In this document: positions 11,032 through 23,200 of the stretch, piece by piece
Layout: each line of letters opens with the position of its first letter
How positions within the stretch are numbered: position 1 is the stretch's first letter
Assembly: GCF_019320115.1 (NCBI RefSeq)
Contig: NC_089595.1
Coordinates: forward strand, 109,818,158 to 109,882,157
DNA length: 64,000 bases
Reading direction: 5' to 3'
DNA from: Miscanthus floridulus
Taxonomy: Eukaryota > Streptophyta > Magnoliopsida > Poales > Poaceae
Program-made: the position numbers and the translations under genes
Notes under the pieces: generated by a model
Databases searched by the model: none
What the model saw: only the letters and a program-made list of their open reading frames with translations
Told to the model about the DNA's origin: nothing

Positions 11032-13056
11032 AATGTTAAGTCGAAGCATGAATACTATAGAAATAAAGCACCACCAACTCAGACTTTTCAAATGTTAATT
11101 TAATTTAAAAAGATGAGAAATAATAAAAAGATGAGAAATAATAAAAAGATTAAAGTTAAAGATCGGATAGCAGCAGTTTGCGATTTTTTTATGTTTACCT
11201 TCAGCATTGACACCTTATCTGAGGCCTGAGTTGCTGAAAGCAGAATGCCTGAAATACAAAAGGCACAACAAGGTTATTTCTGGTAAGAGTTTGTTAGAAA
11301 GCACAACTGTTTTTCAGTGAAACTACTCATGATAGAGAATATCAGAACAGACACAGCACATGATCGCAATCCAAATATTTCATTAGCTAGCTCTAAAGGT
11401 AAGAGCTATAGGAAACTGAACTCTGCCTTTCAGAACATTCCTAGTTAAAATAATTCATCAGTAAACTTTCTAGTAATAAGTATTTCCCTACAAATAGAGT
11501 GCTCGCTGCAGCTTTTCTAGGCTGCATGTGTGGCTGCAAACAAACAACTAAAACCTACTGTAGCTAATACAAGAAGCTGGAATCCACTTAGTCATATATT
11601 AATGAAGTGACTAACAACTAACGAAAAGCCATTGTTCTTCATCTAAAAAGAAAGTGACCCTTTTCGACCGGGCACCATCAGATGTCAATTTATCAATGAA
11701 CCCAGTACTGATTGCTCTGCTGTCAATTCCAGATCCAGAAATGAACAGGTGAATGCAAACTATATGATGCTTCTTACAGGCCTACACACATGGAGAAGCT
11801 TGGAATGGATCAGAGGTATGTGTCTCTTGCCAAGTAATCATCCTAGAAACACAACTAACAATCCTCAATCCATTCAAATTTCAGAAATTGAGTTCTTTTT
11901 ACCAAGAAAAGAAGATAACTATCAATTCCTGGATGGATCTCCACTCTGGTCGAATTAGCTGCAAGAAGAGGAAGAGTGGCAGAGTTGCTGCACAATAATG
12001 CACAAGGATTTATGATGTTGCAGCAAAAGAATGGAGTTGCTGCTAAAATCCAAACCCTAGAAAAATAAAGAAGGGTGAACAAGAGCTTTATGCTGGCAAC
12101 CAATTAATCCTATGATCTACAATTGCAAGAAGTCATGTACTACTTTATTTGTACCACAAAACAAGTAGAATGACAGAAAGGAAATTTAACAGCGCTGATT
12201 ATCATCATATATGCTAGTCAAGTTGCACGCTGGGAAGTTATCTTATTTGGATTTGGCGAACAAATTGCTAGATCGGCTGCTATTTTTAAGCTCCGCAGCA
12301 AGATGAACAAGCCATACTAAAATTAAGATTTGGCTGCACAACATGGGATTCGACATGCAATTGAACTAGCCATCACATGTGCGGGTGTCGTCAACACCCC
12401 CAACAGTTCGCTCATGTGGACCTAAATTAATAATGATTGCCAGCATAAAGCTGTCACAATAGCCGAAAGCCTAATCCATGCATCATAGTAATTAAACTAA
12501 TGATCGTGATCTACAATTTGTCAAACAGTTCAGACCTAGATCTTGCAGTACGAGAACAAGATGCGAGATTTGCTCTGTAAGTCCAGATCGACTAAGAAAT
12601 CAAGTGAAGCAGAAGGGAACGAGTACCTTCTCGGGGCCAGGTGTGACGCCGCAAAGCGAGAACACGTTGTATCACGGCGGGTGGGCGACCGATGACGACA
12701 ACAATTGAGGTGAGGATGGCGGAGGTGACCGATGGCAGAGGCGGCCGAGGTAAGGACGGAGGAGGTGGACGAGGTGACGGCGGAGGAGGTGACCGAGGCG
12801 GCGACAAAGACGGCGGTGGCACGTTGGTTGCGACCCACGAGCCTCGTCCCGCGTCGCACGGGGAAGCGGCGCCCGGATGCGTGGGGTGACCGGGCGGGTG
12901 GAGCCCTTTGTTGGCATGGGTGGGGATGGAGGCGGAGGGGATGTGCAATGACCATGTTACCCTTCGACAAATAAAATCATCTAAAATGATTATTTTGCAG
13001 AGGCATTGGGAGGCATTGAGAAGCATCCCCAACCACGGTAAAATGTCTCTATTTTT
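11032..13056 (-). repeat. Right arm of the ~4-kb inverted repeat
   Basis: This is the inverted partner of 9001-10989. It carries extra triplet-like units in the GC-rich part (about 12755-12790) and a short extra repeat GAGGCATTGGGAGGCATTGA near its outer end. A transcript through both arms would fold into a very long hairpin. What the ancestral unit was cannot be told from the sequence. Confidence 0.9.
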
Positions 13057-13773
13057 TATAATAAACATCTTTGGGGATACAAATGTTGATGCTATTCTCT
13101 GTAATCTGATCAAACTTGAGAATGAAGATACGTGAGATTTGCATGCTTTTTGGACAGAGGGAGCACGCGTTTATACGCTAGTACTGGTGAAACGTGTAAT
13201 ATATTTCCCCTCTCTAAAATACACTAGTGTCAGAGATAATTTTAACTTGAACCATGTTATAGAATAATAAGAATAAGATCACATTCAAAGATGTTTTGCG
13301 AAATTTCACAGGATTTAAAAATTATACCTTGGCCATGACTACCCAGCTCCCTCACTTCTGGTTCCATCGGCCTCTTACTGACAGAGTGACATTGTTTGAT
13401 ACTGTACTTGGATGCACCACGCCCAGTGCAGAAACCATGGAGATGGAGTTCTGAATTTGCCTTATCTCTGATTCAACTTGGCAAATCGATTCCCAGCTCA
13501 CTTCAAGTCATACTGTTATGCAGAGGAAGCTCACTTCGTCTTCATTCGAAGAGAGTGGTCACGTACAATCGTCTATATAGAAAGCTGCTGGCAGCAGTTA
13601 AATATGCTACGACTACAATGTACAAGTGCAGGCAACGCTGTTCTGAAGCTATGCCTATGGTTACAGTCAAGTCATCTTCCGTATCTGCTGGCACGTCACA
13701 TCTGAAGCTCACTCGTTCGTTGAAGGATCAATACTGGATGACAGCAAGAACACCAGGATTGATGGCCAGCCTG
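13057..13773. other. Between the inverted repeat and the RING-CH stop codon
   Basis: Probably contains the 3' UTR of the RING-CH gene. The motif GGACAGAGGGAGCA at about 13154-13167 resembles the right end of a Stowaway MITE, but its left partner is not identified. Confidence 0.4.
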
Positions 13774-14211
13774 TTACTGAATGCTAATTACATGTTGCTG
13801 CGGCTGCGTCCTCTCCTCTCCTGCATGCTCTGAAGTCTGGTTGTGCACAACCTGCATCGTCACGCTTAATCATCTCAGTTTGAAACTGCATGTACTATCT
13901 TGCAGCACGATCTTCCCTTCCGTAAAAGATTCAGACAAACCTGCCGTTGCCTGCGTCGATGAAGCAGCTCAGTAACCTCCACCAATATGATGTAGACCGG
14001 TATGACGATCGCCGCGGTGCTAAGCATCAGCAGCTGTTTTTCCAAGAGCATAATTTGTGCCAGGTTAGCCAAGTTGGACAAGCGTTAATGTGATGCATCT
14101 AGGTTTTTAAGGATGTAATTCAGACCTTACAGTGACCATTACAACGGTGTAGGCATCTTGGTCACCCAGGAAAACTGAGAGGGCGTCGCGGAAGACCAGG
14201 AGAACCATCAG
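13774..14211 (-). CDS. RING-CH gene exons 4 to 6 (membrane helices and tail)
   Basis: Exon 4 (14211-14131) encodes [14 protein letters not shown] and ends VVMVT at ACT/GTAAGG. Exon 5 (14033-13941) starts [20 protein letters not shown], the second helix, and ends RRRQRQ at CAG/GTTTGT. Exon 6 (13851-13774) encodes 25 residues, [10 protein letters not shown] through VISIQ, then TAA. Phases are all 0. The order helix, short loop, helix, arginine run matches the plant family. Confidence 0.82.
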
Positions 14212-17200
14212 CTGAAGGTGGACGTTTCATAATGTTAATGTCGAGTTTCTTTTGGACGAATAGTGTAAAGTAATCTGCTGCCCTCCCTCTGTACGCGCGG
14301 CAGGGGCAGGCGTCGAAAGGGCTCCCTACTGCTACATTGTAGCCGCGGCAGAGGTTGGCACCGAAAGGCTTCTCTGCCGCAGTGTAGCCACAGCAGGGCA
14401 GACGTCAAAGTTAGCCCTGCTGTCACATCTAGTCACTGTAGCAGCCTGACAGCCTAGCATGTCTGTGTACTAGGATTAGATGTGTAGAGTTATATATATA
14501 GCTTCCCACTGTAACTCAGTAAAGAGAGAGATTTCAGTTTTATCATCCGCTCTGCAGAGCTACGGCCAACGCTGATGCTTATGGTGTGTGCGTTATGTTC
14601 TCCCTCCCTCTTCTTCTACCTCTAGCCATAGTGTGTGAGAACACCAGTGAGCGGTCGGCTCACCCGTGCAGAAAATTCTGGGCCCAACAAGTGGTATCAA
14701 AGCCGTACAAGCGCTATCGTCGGACTAACCGCTGGCGATGACGGACGGTTTGGAGATGGGAGACAGCAGCGCCGCTACTGTGGCTGCCCAGCCACGACAG
14801 GAGTTCGTCGTGCACACGGTGCGGGAGGTTAGCGTCACCAGTTGGCCGACGCTGACTCGCACCAACTATGGCGAGTGAGCGGTGATCATGAAGGTCAAGC
14901 TCAGAGCCCGACGACTCTGGAATGCCATTGACAAGGGCACCGACTACGAAGAAGACGACATGTCAGCTTTGGAGGCTATCCTCGCTGCTGTGTTAGTGGA
15001 GTACAGGGAGCCATTGGGCACGAAGAACTTTGCTAAGGAGGCCTGGGAGGCAATTACAGCGATGCGTGTCGGCTCCGATCGGGCAAAGAAGGAGACAGCC
15101 TAGCTGCTGAAGCAGGAGTACGCCAACCTCAAATTCAAAGATGGTGAGTCGGTGGAGGACTTCTCCCTCTACCAGCAGTCGCTCATCAGCAAGCTGAGGA
15201 GCCATGGCGTCACCATCGACGAAGAAGAGGCAGTCTCCAAGTACCTCCACTCCGTGCTGGTGAAGTACATCCAGATCGCTCTCTCCATAGAGACGATGTT
15301 GGACTTGTCCACCCTCACCATTGAGGATGTGACGGGCCGTTTGCGGACGGTGGATGAGCGCATGGAGCAGGCAACAGCAACGACGGACAACGACAAGCTA
15401 CTGCTGACAGAGGAGGAGCGGGCTGTCTGGATAAAGGAGAAAGAAGTCTGGGGAAGCCTCCTCTAACCGCGGTGGCGATGGCAAGCGCCGAGGCAAGGCT
15501 TCTTCTTCTTTGAAGAAGAAGATCGACCCCAACGCCTGCCGGCGCTGCAGGAAGACGTGCCATTGGGTAAAGGAGTGCCTAAATCACAAGTAGGAGAAGA
15601 AGGCTAAGGCTCATTTAGCGCAGGCTAATGAGGATGATGAGGCCACTCTCTTGATGGCGACGTTCTATGCACTGCATGATGTTGAGGCCAAGGAGAAGGG
15701 AGAGGTGATGGCAGTTGAAGGGCACAGCAAGGCTCTGAAGGCTATCAACGTCGATGAACCGCGCGCCCAAGTCCACTCTGGACGTGTGGGCGGTGAGCAG
15801 GAGAAGCGGTGGTACCTGGACTCCGGCGCCAGCAACCACATGATGGGCTCCAAGGTAGCCTTCTCCGAGCTCGACAGCAACATGACCGACACGGTGAAGT
15901 TCGGTGATGGCTCAAGGGTGGCGATCCGAGGGCGCGGCACCATCATCTGGTATCAGAACGGTGAGCACTGCGCGCTAACGGATGTGTACTATATCCCGCA
16001 ACTGCGTTCAAGTATCATCAGCATTGGCCAGTTGAATGAGCGAGGCAGCGAGGTACTGATCAAGGACGGCATCCTTAGGATCAGGGACCGGGAGCAGCGG
16101 CTTCTTGCCAAGGTGAAGAGGTCCTAGAACCAGCTGTACCTGCTTGACTTGAAGGTGAAGTAGCCCATCTGCTTGGCTGCACGGCACACCGAGGAGCCAT
16201 GGCTGTGGCATGTCTGGTTTGGCCATCTCAGCTTCGACGTGCTCGATCGGCTGAAGAAGATGGTCCGAGGGCTACCGCACATCAAGCACGCAGGCGAGCT
16301 GTGTGACTACTGTCTGGCCAGAAAGCAAAGGAGGCTGTTGTTCCCAAAGGCGGCCAAGTATCGCGCGGCGGATGCTCTCGAGCTCATCCATGATGATCTC
16401 TGTGGGCCAATCATGCCAGCCACAAACGGTGGTCGGCGGTACTTCCTCCTACTTGTAGAAGATTGTAGTCGATATATGTGGCTACAACTCCTGACGAGCA
16501 AGGATGAGGCGGCGAAAGTGGTCAAGAAGTTCAAGGTGCACACGGAGGCAGCGAGCGGTAAGATGCTGTGCGTGCTGCGAACTGATTGCGGTGGCGAATT
16601 CACTTCAGTGGATTTCGCTGCGTACTGCACGGATCAGGGTGTGGTGCGACACCACATCGCACCGTACTCGCCACAGCAGAATGGCGTGGTGGAGTGGCAG
16701 AACCAGATGGTGGTCGGCATGGCTCGATCCATGATGAAGGCCAAGAGCATACCGACAAAGTTCTAGGGTGAGGCAGTGACCATAACACTGTTCATCCTCA
16801 ACCGCGCGCCCACAAAGGCCTTAAAGGGTGTGACGGCGTTCGAAGCTTGGTTTGGGAGCAAGCTAAGCGTGTCCTTCCTCCGGACATTCGGCTGCATCGG
16901 CCACGTCGGGAAGACAAAGCCAGTCCTCATCAAGCTGGAGGACAGGAGCACACCGATGGTGCGCCTAAGCTACGAGGAAGGCACCAAGGCATACCGGCTC
17001 TATGACTCACGCGGAGGCAAGGTGGTTGTCTCGCGTGACGTCCTATTCGATGAGAAGGCGGCCTGGGCTAGGACAGTCTGGGCACGGGGGAAGCTGGTAG
17101 CTTCACCAACACCTTCGTCGTCGAGCACTTGGTCATCCACGCTGGTGGAGACGCTAGAGAGGAGGTGCCGACCACTCTAGCAACAGAGCTGAGCACTCCA

Positions 17201-20200
17201 GGAGAGGTGCCGAGCACTCCAGAAATAGTGCCAACTACTCCAGGACGGATGTCGAACGCTCCCGTAGCGAAGCCAGGAGGTCTTGTAGTGGTGCTGACCA
17301 CTCCAAGACTGGTCCTGAGCACTCCTACAGTGTGCCAACCACTCCAGAAGTGGTGACGAGTGGTCCAGGAGTAGTGCCAAGCACTACAGCCGGGGGGCCG
17401 AGCACTCTAGGTGCTATGCGACCACTCCGGCGGAACATGGGACTCCATCGACACCGATCGAGTTCGCCTCACCTCCAAGCGACATCACCGGGTTCGTAGA
17501 TGCCTTTCACGATGGTGAGGAGGTGCTGTTCCGTAGGCTGGATAACATCATCAGTGGCACAGGGTCCTCAGGCCTGGCGGGTCAACTACCCAATGACCTA
17601 GAGTTGCTTCTCATCAGTGCAGAGGAACCACCCACGTTCGCACTGGCCGAGCGCGATGCAAATTGGCGATGGGCAATGCTGGTGGAGATGAAGGCGATCA
17701 AGGAAAATGAGACTTGGGAGCTCGTTGATCCACCTCCAGGATGCCATCCGATCGACCTGAAGTGGGTGTACAAGGTCAAGCAGGACGAGCGCGGCGCCAT
17801 TGTCAAGCATAAGGTGCGTCTCGTCACCCAAGGCTTTGTCTAGCGCGAGGGCATCGACTTCGAGGAAGCCTTTGCGCCGGTAACGCGTATGGAGTCTATC
17901 CAACTGCTGCTGGCTTTGGCAGTAGCAAAGGACTGGTGCGTCCATCACCTGGACATAAAATCACCCTTTCTCAACGACGAGCTGGCGGAGATGGTCTTCG
18001 TAAGATAACCTCCGGGTTTCACCATCAGGGGAGTGGAGCATAGGGTGCTCCGACTGTGCAAGGCGCTCTACGGGCTATGGTAGGCCCCGCGAGCGTGGAA
18101 CGTCAAGCTCGATGCCACGCTGGGCGAGCTTGGGTTCACGCGGTGCGCAACCGAGGACGCGCTCTACACGCGGCAGCGGGGAAAGGAGGAGGTCGTCGTC
18201 AGCGTGTATGTGGACGACTTGATCGTCACCGGTGTGCGTGCGGAGGACATCGACCGCTTTAAGCACGAGATGGTGGCTTGTTTTCAAATGAGCGATCTTG
18301 GCGCGCTCTCCTACTACCTCAGCATCGAGGCGAGACAGGGGAAGGAGGCGCTCACGCTCGGTTAGAGCGTGTACGCCTCAAAGCTATTGGAGCGGAGCGG
18401 CATGGCTGAGTGCAAGCCGTGCATGACTCCAATGGAGGAGCGGCTGAAGCTGACGAAGGCCAGTATCGCGACGAAGGTAGATGCAACACTCTACCGAAGC
18501 ATCGTCGATGGTCTACGCTACCTAGTCCACACGTGGCCGGACATTGCGTTCGCCGTGGGCTACATCAGTCGCTTAATGGATGATCCCCAAGAGGATCACT
18601 AGGCCACGGTGAAGTGGCTGTTGCGCTACGTCAAGGGGATGGTGGATCAGGGGATCGTCTTCCTCAAGACCGGCGGGAGTTGGCTATAGCTCACTGTGTT
18701 CAACGATGCAGACATGGAGGGGGACATCAACGGACGGTGGTGCACCTCTGGCTTGCTCGTCTTCCTCGGGTCGGCTCCAATCTCATGGTTGTTGCCGAAA
18801 CAGAAGTTGGTGACGCTGTCCACGTACGAGGCAGAGTACGTGGTGGCAGCCACAGCGGCTTGCCAAGCTGTGTGGCTACGCCGGCTGCTGGGCGAGCTGA
18901 TCGGTGTGGAAGCTCACTCGCCAGCACTGATTATGGACAACCAGCCTGCCATCGCCCTCGCGAAGAATACGGTTCTCCATTACCAGAGCAAGCACATCGA
19001 CGTCAAGTTCTACTTCCTCAGGGACTGTGTCGATGGAGGGTAGATCGTCATCGAGTTCGTCGAAACTGGTCAGCAACTCACAGACGTCCTCACCAAGCCG
19101 CTCGGCCGTCTTCGGTTCACGGAGCTGAAGAAGATGATCGGCATAGTGGAGGTTCTAGGGTTAGCAGTAGGATTAGAAAAAAAATTATAAAGTAATTTGC
19201 TGCCCTCCCTCTGTACGCGCGGCAGGGGCAGGGGCCGAAAGAGCTCCCCCTGCTGTTGCACTGTAGCCGCAGCAGGGGCTGGCGTCGAAAGGCTTCCCTA
19301 CCGCACTGTAGCCACAACAGGGGTAGACGTCAAAGTCAGTCCTGCTGTCACATCTAGTTACTGTAGCAGTATGGCAGCCTGACATGTCTGTGTACTAGGA
19401 TTAGATGGGTAAAGTTGTATATATAGCTTCTCACTGCAACTCAGTAAAGAGAGAGTTCAGTTTTGCCATCTTCTCTACAGAGCTTCGACCAATGCTGATG
19501 TTTGTGCTGTGTGTGCGCGCGCTCTATTCTCTCTTCCTCTTCTTCTATCTTTAACCATAGTGTATGAGAACGCTGATGAGCGATCGGCTCACCTGTGCAG
19601 GAGATGCCAGGCCCAACAAATAGAAAGCATGTACTCCGTATCTTTCACCAACCACTTACAGTTATAGCTATGCGACAACATAGTACGCCGTTAGGAGCTG
19701 GAGTTTGATCATATCCATAGCTTGTTGATGTAGCAGATTGATCTGCATTCAGCATTGGCCGTGCTTGAATGTAGCCAGGAGCTCTGCAATTGAGAAATGA
19801 GAACGGTGTTATTCCATGCAACATTCCTAGTCAGTGGTCAGTTCCAAGCATTTTTTCTTGTGACTAATATAATGTCCGTGCTAACGCCATGGCTTTATCT
19901 TAGGAATCCACATGAAAACAACTAATAATTTTTTTTCATAGTTTAACTTTTACACAATTGTATTTGAGCATGTTTACCATCCGAGAAACACTTTTGCATC
20001 AGAAGGCATAGTAAAGTTATTTCTCGTACTAACCATCTAAGTTACATTCTGCCTAAGTCCTTAATCATAACTTAGAGATATTTAGGAAAGTTGTCAAAAC
20101 ATTCGTTTGCATGGCTCTTCAAAATGTCCGCCAAGAATTCCATCCCCAGTGAAGTTGATAGCTGTACATGACAGATAATAAGCTAAATTATTAATTTTCT

Positions 20201-23200
20201 CATCGTAACAGCTCCTGACACCTGTCATTCATAAATCGTACCCATCAGTAAAACTCGCAAAGAGCAAGCAATGGCAGCGGCGATCCTGGTGCTGCAGGCC
20301 GGGCATCCAGCAGGCGCCTGCCTCCGCCATAAATCAAGTAGTGTAGTCCTAAAAATTATGGACCAGTCTAAAAATCGTTTTTCAGTAGTGTATAATGATT
20401 AGATTAGTATTAGCAATTGTTTATGGCTAAACTCTAAGACAAATAATAGTATATTACCCATGCTAACGCTACGGACCATATTTTCGAATGTCCGAGATTT
20501 CAAGCAAAGATATAATTATTCTTGAGATTAATACACTGGAGCTATTTGTTGATGGCTCGATGTTGCATTGTTAACAAACAATAATATGAGTATTGCTTCT
20601 TTTCAATTTATTTGTGAAGTAAAAGAGATATGTTGCACCTTAAATTGTATGGAGGTCATAGCTGATGCAATCTTCAACTTCTTTCAAGTTGAAATCAATG
20701 TGCTGATATTTTTAGACAGGAATAACCCCTGAAATTTTTGAAAAATCAAAATATTTGGAGGGACGATTGTTGAAAGTGAGATGAAGATGAGCACATACTA
20801 AATCAGGGAAGAAGTACATCACATACCATGCAGGCTCACCAAAATTTTTATTTTGGAGATGCAATCCATCCGATTTCCCAAGGATAATGACTGAACTCCA
20901 AACCTGAGTAGGTCAGATAGAACGAAGGATTAAGGATAAGTGTATCACAATCATAATATACATAAATTGATTGATGTAAAAGAAATGCAATGCATCCTTT
21001 TCAAATAGGGAACTCTAGGAAGCACTGCATCAGCATATATTCATTCAATAACCACTGCCATAAATCGTGCACCAAAATATGACACCTGAAAAAGAGCTAG
21101 CAGAGATGCACATCTTAGCTAGATAACAACAGTGTGGCCCTCTACTCAAAGCAACCAACAAAGTCCATTCTAAAGAAATGACAAAAGAGTGCAGTGCAAT
21201 TGGATAGGCTAGGGAAAATAAACTTGTGAAATTTCATGCCAGTGCAACAGTACTAATCCTATATGCAAGAATATGCAAGAAAGTGCCAAAAACTCAAATA
21301 GTATTATCCTGCAGGGGATTTAGATTGGCAATGCTTTTTTCCATCTAGTAAAACTCAAATATAATTAATCTTTAGTCTCCCTTCTCATTGAATTGATTAG
21401 GCAGAGCTCCTGCCCTAAGTCTGAAAACATAAATTATTCTTTGCCTATTTTTTAAAAAACAATAAATCTTGGCACCTGAAAAAATATAATTTGGTGATGT
21501 AGCATTCAATGATTTTGATAGCAAATGGCTCAACGACACTACATCTATCAGAGACAGAAAAGGAGCTCCTAAAGCGATGTCAAACAAAGAACAGAGCATG
21601 AGGAAACTCTACTGCTCTCCATGTCAGCAATGGCTTAATAATTGAATATTATAAAGGGATCTAAATTTGGCTTGCATCATTTAAGGACCCACATTAGAAA
21701 ACCTACACCAAACATTATACTCTTAAACTAAAATATGTGTAACTCTCGCATATGGATGAAGAATGGAAAAGAAAATACTGGCTCCACTTTCCATAGTGCT
21801 ATGTTGAAGTCCTAGCTCTTTCACTGTTACCATCTTGCACATAGAGAAGAGAAAAGAATACTCACCGCCATGTCCTAGTAATTTGTGAACACAATAAACC
21901 CTGTAAACCCAGTCTGTACAAAGCTTCCTCCACATGAGCTTTGTCAGAATTTGTGAATACTTGCAGTAACCAAATGTAGGTTGATACAAATGCTCTCCGT
22001 GACCATTTTTCCAAACATATCATTTCAGAATACAGCAAGAAAACAGAAAAAACTGGTTGCTTTTCATACTATTTTTCTCAATGGAATTGAAAGTAGGAGG
22101 GTCCTCAAAATAAGGTCAGGCCTCAGATTGTGATATGGCATGGTACCATGAACAGTTGCATGAAACTCATCATTATCAAATTCGTAGTCTAATGATTGAC
22201 AACCTATGACAGAAACATGGAAGTGACAGAAATATGGTAATCCTCTCTGTTGTTAATAGGGTCCTGTCGTAGCTATACCTCTGATTTTGCAAAATTCGTT
22301 ATATTCAATATATTTGATGTACTGATGCATGGGTATACTGACCTTGAGAAGCATCCTAGAAATGCAGATTAGATTGTAACTAATTCCCTGGTGATGACAC
22401 CTGAAATTGACAAGAATCAAAGAATTCTGTTGTTGCCAGGTACCTTGGTGCAGATGCATTGCTTGACCATGAGTGCGCCATTCAACTCTGCCATTTGTCA
22501 AACATCTTCAGGGCTTAAAAAAGGACGCTTTCCAACATCTTCAGGGAGTACAAATCCATGGCAGAACACAAAGCCTATTGGATTAGGAACCAGTATTGGA
22601 TTATGAATCAGAAGGGGCTCAGGTAAGGGAGAGGGAAGAACCTGCAGGTGGCGGAGCACAAAGATCCAGTGAGGTCGTGAGGGCACCGCCGCGCAGCACG
22701 GCGCGGGCCGGCGAGTGCGGCTCTAAGCAACTTGGCGAGGACCGCCGCCGCGAGGCCTGGGTCTGGGCTTCGAGCTCGACTCCGGGCAGCCTGGTGAGGG
22801 CCGCCGTCGTGCGGCCTAGGGCAAGGCGTCGAGTGCAGCTCCGCGCGGCCTGGCAAGGGCCACCGCCGTGCGTCCTAGAGCGGGGCGTCGAGGGCGGCGA
22901 GTCCTGCCGTCCTAGGGCCTGGCGAATCGTGCGTCCCGCGAGTCCTGCCGTCCTGTGGCCCCGCGGTCCTGGCCCCCGCATGCCTCCGCGTCTCCGCGCG
23001 TCCTCGAGCGCCGCCGCGGCCCCGTCGCTTCTGCACACGCCTGCGTGACCTTGCGCCTATGCGGCCCGCGCCTGTACACGTGGCCCCGCGGCTCTGCGCC
23101 CGCCTGCGTGACCAGGCAGCGGCGGTAGCCACCTCCCGTGCTGCCGTGGCCGAAGACGAAGACGCCTCCCCGGAGGCTGACGGCTGCCCCGCGCTGTGGC

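Larger units (their letters stand above)
14264..19618 (+). mobile_element. Ty1/copia retrotransposon in intron 3 of the RING-CH gene
   Basis: Two LTRs (426 and 433 bases) bound gag, protease, integrase, reverse transcriptase and RNase H in copia order. The target-site duplication is AATAG at 14259-14263 and 19619-19623. The element lies antisense to the host gene. The LTRs differ at many positions and the 3' LTR starts TA where the 5' LTR has TG, so insertion is not recent. Internal stops (mostly TAG, some TGA) make it non-autonomous. Confidence 0.95.

Noticed and set aside
13396..13833. 145-codon plus-strand ORF
   Set aside because: It runs antisense over the last RING-CH exon and the 3' flank and shows no family similarity.
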